A stretch of DNA of 64,000 bases from Paramacrobiotus metropolitanus (taxonomy: Eukaryota > Tardigrada > Eutardigrada > Parachela > Macrobiotidae). Where the stretch lies: the NCBI RefSeq assembly GCF_019649055.1, contig NW_026570292.1, forward strand, positions 186,001 to 250,000, read 5' to 3'. The notes under the pieces are model-generated. The model searched no databases, had not been told where the DNA came from, and saw only the letters and a program-made list of their open reading frames with translations. The stretch's first letter is position 1. Every line of letters starts with the position of its first letter. Of this stretch, positions 35,825-46,600 are shown piece by piece. A program made the translations under genes and the position numbers.

Positions 35825-37972
35825 CTTTGTATTCTAATTAATTATCAGAAATTTCAATACTGCTGGCGATTTCTTTCCGGTTATTGTCATGAGGGATTTT
35901 TATATATGACGACTGAATAAGACCGCTCTCTTCTATGTAAACATACCTATTCAGTAGAGCGGCTAGAGCCGTGACTATCAAAGGCCCGTAAAAATGTACA
36001 AGCTGCCTGTAATTAAACTGTTCATCCGAAAGGATGTTCCATAACACTTCCGGTACATGTATCATTCGTGTTAGCAGTTTTACTGCCTTTAAAGTGCGTC
36101 CAAAACCGACGACATCAGCGCATAAAGCTTGGACTCGGCTAACTAGAGCCGGAGACCGATTTCAACTGACTCGGCGGAGCTTGTTGCCTCGGAAAAAGTC
36201 AGACCAGATTCCGGGAACCCAGGAGTACTTGAACGAAATAATCCTGCTAGCGGCATGTAATAGAGCTCACACCCCGGATGTTTTACCCGGATCTGGGACG
36301 ATGATATGTTCCAGCCGGCCAAATGAATTTAGGAACCTTCAGGGCATATCCAACCGGTCAAATGCGGCGTTACAAGCACCCTACCGTACCGTGGATTGCA
36401 GAAGTATAGTGTATAAGTGTTCACACCGGTCAAGCTTCCACGAACTATCTTTACTCTTCCACGCCTATATGCTCAGTCGGTAGGAAACTCGTCTCAACTG
36501 TAACTGGACAATTAAGACAAAAACGGGGAAACGAACAGAAACTCAGAAATCAGGAATCCCTAAGCAGGAACACTCCAACCATAACTTCCGGTTGTAGGTG
36601 CTGCGTGGATCAGACAAGAGCTAGGTCGATTGTGACAGGAGCAAACCTGTATTCTATGCAATAATCCGAAAGGGCGATCATGTACATGAGAAGGAACACG
36701 TATAGCTATCTCTTTACCTAATTCATCACAGCCCACAACTCAAGGAAATTGTCATTAGACAAGTCAGAAATCATCCGATTCACTACTGATTTCCAACCGC
36801 GCCGATATTAGGGAAGTAGCTTATATAGATATAAGGGTGGGTAGCTCATATAGACTTCGAGTTATGACATCACAGTCATTGCTAGCAAAAGAGAACAGCA
36901 AATCACAGCATCGATTGACTAGATTATCTCTTGTGTTTTAGGTGGAAGGCGGACAGTCATCCTCCGTACGTAAGTTCAGTTCGTGATCCTACTCCCACAC
37001 GTCAGAAGTGCATGCCGAACACGCCCGTAGCGACTGTATGATTTTATACGGGTGTAGTTCGAAGTCGATGCTTATCGACCAGGAGACGATGTTGTGCGAT
37101 CAGATAGGAGAGCAGGCAGATATGAGTGCGACCCGGACGGATCATCCTTCGGCGAATCCGACCGGGAGATGGGTACCCTTGCATTACGCAGCTACCCGCG
37201 GCATGGAGAACCATAGTAACTACTTACTACGGCAGCCTTTCTATAGCAGAAGGTGTTCTTCGAGGTCCACCACAAAAGACTGACATTTGATTCTAAAACA
37301 TATTTATTTCGCTCTTGAATGCGTTGAAGAAATTGTACTTGGCCTACGGCTACGGCGTACTTGGTACGAGGCACCACAATAATAATTTCAGTTTTATTTA
37401 GTTACCGTCTTATTACATAGAAATACTTAATTTTATAAGTGACCACAGAGCCTACAGAGCCCTCCAAGATTGTACGAGTACAGATACGAACTTTTTTAAA
37501 ATTAAACGTTTAGAATAAAACGTGTAGTAGCAAACGAGTGGAACTATAACAGTCGCTTAGTTCATGTTTGTACTCGTATGAAACATCAGCGACGACTCCT
37601 CATGACTACACATGTAACGGTAACGTAATCTGCAGAAGCGAGCAGTACACGAAATACAACATTCAGTGAAGTAGAATAACAATATTATTCACATAATAAC
37701 ATTTTTATAACGATATAAGATACTGTAGCTCATTTGCAACGCACGATTTATGCAGAACTTTACCGATTTGCAGAGCTATTATGCGTAAATAATTGCAGTC
37801 AGTATACGTTTTTTGGAAATGTTACGAAGGAATGTGTCTATTGTACGCAGTCAATGGGGCAATGGTTTCGGCCAAAAATTAGTAACAAAAAATTAGCACC
37901 CAAAATTACGGCCACATCAATGCAGGTAAGAGTTAAAACCGGAAGCGGTTGTACAGAACAAATTATTACGGG
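35825..37972. other. intergenic between convergent genes, with possible coding relic
   Basis: Over 2 kb between the 3' ends of two Hsp70-like genes. The part 36040-37290 has more G and C than its flanks and scattered short open stretches but no conserved protein, suggesting old inserted or decayed sequence. The only recognisable piece is an ankyrin-like motif at 37167-37232, listed separately. The part 37290-37972 shows nothing. Confidence 0.45.
37167..37232 (+). pseudogene. ankyrin-repeat-like relic
   Basis: Translates as RWVPLHYAATRG followed by MENHSNYLLR, close to the ankyrin consensus TPLHYAA-x-x-G-x-x-x-x-V-x-x-LL. Only one repeat is visible and the surrounding frame has no further repeats. 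It is either a decayed fragment or a chance match. Confidence 0.25.
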
Positions 37973-39841
37973 TCACTGGATCTCGCATCGCATTCCCGGG
38001 CACCAGTACGAATTTCGCCCGAGGGCCTGCTTCAAGATGCGTTTTGCTTTGTGACATTCCGCCGCGGATTTGAAGACGAAATAGAATCGCAAACGAACGC
38101 CATCGCTAAGAATTTCGGTTCCACGCGGATTGCTGTTCATCCAAAACCCGAGAGCGTTTGCATCGGACATATGAAGCGCTTTGCCGAAATCTTCACTGGA
38201 AAGACATATTGGTACGTATTTGCTGTCGGTGGGATGTACCATGATCTCTAAATTATGATCATCTGTATCAGGGACATCGATTCCAATTTCCGCTGGATAT
38301 GCTCGTATATCGTTCTCATGGAGCTTTGGAAGAAAATAACTGCGGTTGTGTGGCCGTGTGACCAAAGCTTCGACAATTGTGACAGTGTAAAAGTAATCTG
38401 TTGATCGGACGCTGGGCGGAGATGGAGGAACCGCAACCGTAGATTCTACTGTTGCATTCGTGATGGCTTGTGCCGTGGCGTGCTGCGATGTAGTTTGTCC
38501 TCTAACTGCGTTGCTTGCTGTTACTTGGTCGAAGAATTCCTCGCTGTGCAACTGCGCGCTTTGCAGGCTAGACTTCGGTTGCACTTCCGGGTCGAAGACG
38601 GGTTTCTCCATTCCCAAGGTTGCGTTATCAGGAACGCTCTTATTATTCTCGCTTGACGATAGATCGTCTAAACTAATAATCTCATGACCCGCTGCCATCG
38701 CTTCTCTAATAGCCGCTAAATTGTAGGTTTTTCCACCCAGTGTTTGTTGCAATAATGATTTGTCGGAAAATACCGATGTTAAGTTGGCAGCACCCATCAC
38801 GGAGGCACAGTGGGCAATGGCATTGAAAGCCGGTTTAATTATTTTCGGGTCAAATAACGATTTTATAGCTGCTTGAAAGCACGGAGTTCTGGAAGCGCCT
38901 CCGGCAGTGCCCACAGCTGTAAATGTGCAGGCATATCCATCTGTCGCAGATTTTAACCACACTACAAAATTCTGCAGCGGCTGTACCATCGGCTGCTCCA
39001 GATGCTCTCGATTGATCCGCACTTTTAGTGATTGCCCGTCTACCAGCTGCGGAACTTCCACTACTGTTAGATGAGCCGTCGACAGCTTCTTTTTGGCGCT
39101 CTCGCATTGCATTCGAAGTCTGTTCACTGCCGTCGTGTTGTTTCGGACATCGATCCCAGTTTGCGCTTGAAACTCTCGGCAGCAGTGTTCAACCAGAACG
39201 TCGTCGAAGTTTTTTCCGCCGATCTTCGCTGTCGCACACTGCCCGAGTTGTTCAATAATCTCACCGCGAACTTCAAAAGCACTTACTTCTGTTAGCACTG
39301 ATCCAGCAACAATTACAAGGTAAGTACCATCTTCACACTCATCTCGCCCCAACGCATAGCCGAGTAGGGCAGCTGTAGATTTTGGTAAGGTCAGTATAAG
39401 CGGGTGTACCAACGAAACCTTTAACAAAGCATCCCGTACGGCCTGTTGAACAGCGCGTTCGTTATGTTTTAAATACTCGTACGCTGTTGTAACCACAGCA
39501 GCGATCACGGTAGCGCCAGGATTCCAGTTGGATATCGTATCACGCAACAGTGGAGTTAGTGTTTCCAGTAGGACAGTCTGGGCAGTAGTAACTTTAGAGC
39601 CCGATCCATCTCTAAATTTTTCCATAATTCCCGTGGATACATGTTCTGCCTGGATACTTGCATAGCTGCGAGCGTCACTTCCGTATAAACTTTCGCTTCC
39701 TACTTTGGCGTAGTGGCTGGTGGTTTCAGTGTCTCCAAACCCGTTTGTCAGCTGCATTGCTGCGCCATTATTCAAACAGCTAACGCGGTAACAGCTTGCA
39801 CCTAATTGCAAAGCAATAGCTTTTCTTTCCAGAGACTTCAT
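37973..39841 (-). CDS. divergent Hsp70-like protein with novel C-terminal domain
   Basis: Single exon, 622 residues from the ATG at 39841; upstream codons in frame give only a TTG start. Hsp70-like head: LQLGASCYRVS, GDTETTSHYA, LYGSDARSYAS, PKSTAALLGYALGRDECEDG, IGGKNFDDVLVEHCC, ESAKKKLSTAHLTVVEVP, GGASRTPCFQ. The catalytic Asp is Gln and the phosphate loop is VAGSVLTEV. A short polar linker (about 395-475) leads into the C-terminal domain: FYTVTIVEALVTRPHN, then ICLSSEDF, then LRFYFVFKSAAECHKAKRI. That domain is shorter than in the two preceding genes. The broken copy at 52913-54856 is its closest relative here, sharing STAALLGYALGR-x-x-CEDG and the same C-terminal layout. Confidence 0.85.
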   Translation of the reverse strand: MKSLERKAIALQLGASCYRVSCLNNGAAMQLTNGFGDTETTSHYAKVGSESLYGSDARSYASIQAEHVSTGIMEKFRDGSGSKVTTAQTVLLETLTPLLRDTISNWNPGATVIAAVVTTAYEYLKHNERAVQQAVRDALLKVSLVHPLILTLPKSTAALLGYALGRDECEDGTYLVIVAGSVLTEVSAFEVRGEIIEQLGQCATAKIGGKNFDDVLVEHCCREFQAQTGIDVRNNTTAVNRLRMQCESAKKKLSTAHLTVVEVPQLVDGQSLKVRINREHLEQPMVQPLQNFVVWLKSATDGYACTFTAVGTAGGASRTPCFQAAIKSLFDPKIIKPAFNAIAHCASVMGAANLTSVFSDKSLLQQTLGGKTYNLAAIREAMAAGHEIISLDDLSSSENNKSVPDNATLGMEKPVFDPEVQPKSSLQSAQLHSEEFFDQVTASNAVRGQTTSQHATAQAITNATVESTVAVPPSPPSVRSTDYFYTVTIVEALVTRPHNRSYFLPKLHENDIRAYPAEIGIDVPDTDDHNLEIMVHPTDSKYVPICLSSEDFGKALHMSDANALGFWMNSNPRGTEILSDGVRLRFYFVFKSAAECHKAKRILKQALGRNSYWCPGMRCEIQ

Positions 39842-40677
39842 TGTAGACAGAGCACGAACCAACGTTTCGAAATGCGAAACAGTAAAAGCCGTCTAAAAGT
39901 AAACTTGTTAGATTAGCCGGCATTAATGTTTGCTAACCTTCGTTTGCTGTATTTCCGGCCTACATAATTATTACAGCGCCGGACCGCCGGTACATGTCAG
40001 ATCTGCGGAAATCCGCATTTCTGATAACACTCTTAAGCATTCATCTGCATGGGGGCAACATAATCATGTACACGTGATTTCCAGCGCACTACAGTTGCTG
40101 CTTATTATCGCTTCGTAGATAACACTCAAAATTTAAAATTTAATACGGGTCCACGTCCCAGAAGTAAGGCACACGTTGTAGTTTTCATGCAGCACACAAA
40201 CATGTTTCCCTTTTTGCCGTGTATCTGGATTGTGACTGCGCAGACATATCAGCTTAGACTTTGGAGAACCGAGCAATAAATCACCACATAGCTCGTGCAG
40301 TATTTGCCGTTATCAGTAGTGCGAACTGCTGATTGTTTAATAGCAGTAGTTCTTCTTTTAAATGATCATGCTATGATGCTCCAAGCATTATTTGGTATAC
40401 GAGTATGCAACAGCATAAACAGCCGCTTTGATCAACGCCAAGAAAGTTGTTCGTCTTTCCGAATCATCACAATTATTAGCAGAGATAACAGATAAAGCAG
40501 TTGATTGCGCTATTAGACCGTGTACATTTCGCTGCTGTCGTAAGCCCGACATTGGCAGCTGTATGCAGCACAGCGTCACGTGGTACCCAATTAAATGCTC
40601 AAAACTGCCACATGGTGTTCATGAATTATTAAGAGTGCTGCTCACGTCCTTGTATTTGGTTTTCCGTGTTGCTAGCC
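39842..40677. other. intergenic between divergent genes
   Basis: Shared upstream region of the minus-strand Hsp70-like gene and the plus-strand Hsp70 starting at 40678. No gene or RNA is seen, and no clear heat-shock element was found. Confidence 0.5.
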
Positions 40678-43600
40678 ATGCCTCGTCACGAGCGACTAGC
40701 CGTCGGTATCGATTTGGGTACAACATTTACCTGTATAGCCGCGTATCGAAACGGGCGAGCGGAAGCAATTCAGAATGACCAAGGCAACCGCATAACACCC
40801 AGTATTGTCTGCTATCACGATGGCGAAAAGGTCGTGGGGGAAGGCGCCCTCCATCAGTGGGCTTACTACCCAGAGAACACAATATGTGATGCGAAGCGAA
40901 TGATTGGGAGGAGATACGACGATCCTATCGTTCAGGAGGATCTAAAAAACTGGCAGTTCGAAGTCGTCGATAAAGAGGGAAAACCGAATGTTCTCATTCA
41001 CGATCAGGGTCATTCGTTGTATGTCACCCCGGAGCAAGTAAGCGGAATGGTATTGCAGAAGATGAAGGATGTCGGAGAAGCCTACCTTGAGAAGCCGATA
41101 TTCGACGCGGTGATAACTGTTCCAGCTTACTTTACCGACGCACAACGGCAAGCAACGAAGGACGCCGCGACGATCGCCGGATTAAATGTTCTACGAATGA
41201 TTAACGAACCAACAGCCGCCGCAATCTACCATGGTACAACCAAAGCCTATAAAAACGCTCAGAAGATACTGGTTTTCGACCTGGGTGGAGGTACACTGGA
41301 TGTGTCTATCTTATCCGTTGAACCGGGGATGAAATTCTTTGTTCTGGGTACTCATGGTGACCCGCATTTAGGAGGAAAAGATTTTGATAACATGTTAGCC
41401 AACGCCTTAGCTGAAGAGGTTACTACCGACAAGAAACTCAACCTGAACAAAGAAGCCGTGACCCGGTTGAGGGAAGCTTGTGAAACAGCAAAAAAGAGCC
41501 TGAGCTTTAATACGTCGGCTAAAATAATGATACCCAATTTTGTTGGGAACGAGCCATTCATGCGGACGTTAAAGCGCGAAGAATTTGAAGAAATTTGTAA
41601 ACCACTGTTTTCCCGGTTGCTACAGCCGGTTAAAGATGCATTACGCGAAACTTCTTTGTCAGCAGAGGAAATCCAGGATGTTATTCTGATCGGTGGATCC
41701 AGTCGCATAGTAAAAGTGAAGAAGCTGGTACAGGAATTTTTCCCTGAACGAAATATTTTACAACACATTCATCCGGATGAGTCGGTTGCGTGTGGTGCAG
41801 CCGTCTTCGCTGCCAGTTTGTCAGGCGACCCTTCCGGAAACGCCAAAGCACTGACCCTTGTGGATGTAACCCCATTTTCTCTGGGTATTGAAACGCTAGG
41901 AGGAGGTAAGACGGAGGTTAAATGCAGTTAGATTTCCAAGGAACGAATCAACAGTAACATTAACGGAGTGGCTATTTTGCCCCAGTGTGTGGGGGGAAAA
42001 TAGCTACTGGGCTATTTTGCCCCAGTGGGGCCCGTCGAATAGCTAGTTAGCTATTTAGCCCCATACTGGGGTTTCATAGTCCTTGGCTATTTGGCCCCAT
42101 TGTGGGCGTCACAGTAGCCTTCCGGCTATTTAGCCCCATAACACTTTCGAAGGTAACGGAAAAAATTTTATAGGTTGGTACATTGCCGTGGCCAGTCCTG
42201 GATTTTTTGGTATGTCATGTGCAAAAATTCAGTTGTTAACTTCACCAGGGATATCGGATAGAAATCCAAACGGGAGTGCGCCGGTAAAATATCATGAACT
42301 GCTCGTAGCCATCTCTTTCGCAATGTTCCCGTTGAGAATGTTGTATAATAAACTCCAAGGTCAGATGCAAGAGATGGCAATAAATTGCATACGATTGTTT
42401 TGAAGTCGCGGCAACTCATTTACAAAATAATTAGAAAATGCGATAAAATGCGGGCCCGGTATAAACCCTCAACAGACAAACAAACTGTTTGCTCGGCTGG
42501 CCGCAAGTCGAATCATCATCCACGAAACTGACTCTAAGGCGGACCGCCTTCAGACAGAAAACGATCGTCTTATCAACGACATGTCCAAGCTGCAGGACGA
42601 GATTAACCGCCTGCGCAACGGATTTCACCTGCTGTATGAGAATCATCAAACTCTCGTCCAGGTGACCCAACAAGGAGGACTATTGGACCAAACGGTTCAA
42701 CAGAAGGAAGCACAGATCGGTGCAACTGTCATTCATAGGCCAACCCAGCCTAATTGGTCCTCCTATCCTAGCGGCAGCCCCAACGGGCCAAGCCCAACCA
42801 CAGCCGGGCTAGAATGTGCCCAACCGAGACGCCAGACCAATACTATGACGCAATCCTACCTCTCCAGGCACGCGCCAACTTAGACGACACCATGACTTTT
42901 CATTTCCTGAAGGCCAATACGACTGAGCATGAATTTCGCCGTGCCCTGAACATCCGGCTGCCGAAGTCTCCGACAGAATTTCGCAACTATATTCGGCAGT
43001 TTACAGCAGGTAAACCCGAATACGACGGGAAGGCGGAATGCGGCGGCGGCAATAGCGGCTTTTTACGACGTGGCCAACGAGGCAGCGCAAAGCCAACACC
43101 AAGCACCAAACTCCAAAGAGGCCCGCAAACAAGAGGACATGTATATCGATCGGATCGAGCGCATGTTCGAACGGTGGACCAGAGACGAAACCATAATCTG
43201 CAACTATTGTCTCTGGGGAAACCACAAAACTAAAGGATGCGGCCACGCCAATAGAGATTACATGGACAATCCTAATCGGATATGGTACCTTGATTGGCAG
43301 AGTCGATACCAGAAGGGATTCCCGACAGGGGCAGTAAATTCCAACCGCTTTGGCTTGGTGCCACCCAAACAACCCCGACCACAACGTGGCAACGGGTGGA
43401 ATGGTAGCCGAAGGCAGTCCACCAGCTCAGGAAATGGGAACGGTGGCGGAAATCGACAAAGCGGCGCAAAACGGTATGGAGCGCGGGGATTACAAACAAC
43501 CGCCAACGAAAGAACCGCCTTTCCGCCATTGACCGATCAGCAGTCAAAGCCAAACAGCAACCGCGGCGGCTCTAACCGGGCCAGCCAACTGCGGGAAACG

Positions 43601-46600
43601 CCTAAAGTGAGGGAGTAACGGCAACCTACCTGACCTAATATCGGAACCAAAACTGCCGGATATACCTAACCCTCTTGTAAAGTCCCTAACCGCAATGGAT
43701 CCCAAACCGGCCGCCCAACGGCCCGCCGGTGGATCCTGGTTTATCACCCAACCGCTGACTAAGCCACATGACCCAAAAAGTGCGGTCATGCCTGGACGTG
43801 TAGAAGTCACGCCTGGACCATCTAGTTCAAGAAGTGAGACCAGAGCGACAGTAGTCCAACCGGCGACAAAGTCGAGTTTGGAGCCTTAATCAAGTTCGGA
43901 GCCTTAACTAATCCTAAGGCCAACCGACCACGTGGGAAAGCGAGACGTCGCACCACAAATATGATGTATCCTAGGTCAGCGTCAGAAACATCCTTCGACA
44001 GTGCACCGGAAGTATGGTCCGTAGGAAATACGGACAGCGAAGTCGACCTACCAGAAAAATGGACAGCCGAACCTCTTGAGGCGTGTACCCACCTGATCTG
44101 TGAGCTCCAGACCGGAGGACGACCCCTCGGAACCGCACCGGGAACGGCCCAGCCGGGAACGGCCCAGCCGGGAACGGCCCAGCCGGGAACGGCCCAGCCG
44201 GGAACGGCCCAGCCGGGAACGGCCCAGCCGGGAACGGCCCAGCCGGGAACGGCCCAGCCGGGAACGGCCCAGCCGGGAACGGCCCAGCCGGGAACGGCCC
44301 AGCCGGGAACGGCCCAGCCCAGCCGGGAACGGCCCAGCCGGGAACGGCCCAGCCGGGAACGGCCCAGCCGGGAACGGCCCAGCCGGGAACGGCCCAGCCG
44401 GGAACGGCCCAGCCGGGAACGGCCCAGCCGGGAACGGCCCAGCCGGGAACGGCCCAGCCGGGAACGGCCCAGCCGGGAACGGCCCAGCCGGAACGGCCCA
44501 GCCGGGAACGGCCCAGCCGGGAACGGCCCAGCCGGGAACGGCCCAGCCGGAACGGCCCAGCCGGGAACGGCCCAGCCGGGAACGGCCCAGCCGGGAACGG
44601 CCCAGCCGGGAACGGCCCAGCCGGGAACGGCCCAGCCGGGAACGGCCCAGCCGGGAACGGCCCAGCCGGGAACGGCCCAGCCGGGCGAGTTTCTTCAATC
44701 GGTAGCATGGTCATCGTCAATGTTGATCACGGGTCTCGCCGTTGGTCTACCTTCGCCGTTCGCCGCTTTGCAAGCTAGGGCGCAAACCAGCAACAGGGCT
44801 GCAACGTCCAAATTAGAGCGGTCGGGAATCTTAGTTCGGTCGAATAAGTATGCTGCTCACCCGTGATATCCAACGCGACCTCTGCAGCAGCCGATGCTAA
44901 CCGTTTGAAGCGAGTTGGGCCCATTACGGCTTGCGCCGTATACCGACCGTACCGGCGGTTGGTTCCGATGGAGTTCAGTCAGTCGTCACCACGGGATCTC
45001 ATGTCGGCAACTTACCGCGTGGTCAGTTTCTCCATCCCGGCAGTCTGGTAAACTTGTCCCAAGGAACTCGCTTTCCATATTGTCTGCGAACGTTTGCAGT
45101 CTGCCTGGCGGTTTGATTGTCTCGTTCTGCCTTTGGTCGAATCCGTCATTCGTTATCATTAGAGGAAATCCATATTTTCGTCTGGTCAAGCCGCTCGGTC
45201 GCCATCCTGTCACTCGGGGCTGTCACCCGCCGCACGGATATGACCTTATCAACAGGCACTTGTTTAAGCTGCACAGGGGCACCCCAGCCACCCGGCGCTA
45301 AGAATCGCTGCATAGGCGCAAGCATGCCGCCCGGATCGTCTTTGTCCATCCCGCGCCATTTATTTCCAGTGGTTTGTAGAGGTCGTCGGTCGAGTAAGCC
45401 ACCTACAGTTACTGAACGTTCAGGTATTTTGTGACCATGCCCCGGCTGCCGAATGTCTGTCTGCGCATCTGGACAGACTCCATCTGGCCGCTCAACTGTC
45501 CTTGCTGCACCGGAGCACATATTGGTCCGAACCGGTACATCGACGGCTGCTGGTCATCCGGCTGCTGCAGATATACCATCTGGACTGGCTGGAACGCCGA
45601 CGCCGCTATCGCTGTCGTCCTATATACAGGAGCGCTTAATTTCCCAGGCTGCTGTTGCTTATAAAGAGGAGCACCAATGCATCCTGGCTGTACCATTGGC
45701 GGCGGATGCTGAGTCGAAGACGGCAGCAGCTAGCGCATTGGGGGCATTCTCTGATGGTTTCCGCTAGGATCCCCAAAACAACCACCACGGATATTCCATT
45801 TGCCGATTTGATTACTCGATTTGCTAACGTTGTGTCAAATCCGATCGACATCGGCCCGGCCTCTCAGTTTCTCTTTCCGGTCGTGTCGTTGGTCTCAGTC
45901 GGCATCGACCTGGTCATCCCGTCGACAAGGGCGCTTAGGCGCCCCGGCGATTCTCGCCGGGACAGCTGCCCGGCATGATGCAATACTGAAGGATGAAATC
46001 TGGACAGCCGATCGGCTGGATGTATCAGCAGGCCGTATTGCACACAAGCTTAGTTCAGCATGGAAAGCAACCCCACTAAGTCGGAGCCCTGCCTCGGCTT
46101 TGACGGTCAGTGCGATGAACTCGGTTGACTCGACCAGAGGTTTTTTTATCTTTTCTTTGTACGCGTCCCTTCTTTCGTTTCCGTCCGAAGCTGTCTCTGT
46201 AGCGTCTCTAACGCTTCGGTTCTTTTGCTGAATTCCTGCCTAAGGTAGACCCCCAGGTTCGCAAAAGTGTCCACCCGTTTTTGGAGTCGGTTGGTAATTT
46301 CTGCCATGTCCGCATTCTCCGTTTTCAGGGTGTTGATAGTCGCATCCTTTTCCGCCCAGCTTGCCTTCATGCGGTCGATCTTGTTCTGGGCGGCCGGTGA
46401 GCCGATAGCTGGACTCCCAGATGGAACGATTGCCCGTCTATCGTGCCATCGGTGACCTGGTCCGGCGGCCCGCTAAGTTTCTGGAACTGCTGTCCTACCG
46501 GCGACTGAAATACCGGCTCGTTCGGGTCGAGTACTGACCGCCTTTGGGGTCGATTCCGTCTACCAGAGACAGTGGAACAAATCCGGATCAAACAGTGTCG

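Noticed and set aside
40678-41931. Treating the Hsp70 first exon as a truncated pseudogene
   Set aside because: A perfectly phased second exon exists at 48999-49603 with a good acceptor, and the intervening sequence has the signature of an insertion.
44141-44683. Possible CRISPR-like array
   Set aside because: The units are contiguous with no spacers and the genome is clearly animal; it is a minisatellite.
43961-44866. Long open reading frames in all six frames across the GC-rich repeat
   Set aside because: A stop-free unit of 15 bases keeps every frame open automatically, so length here is no evidence of coding.
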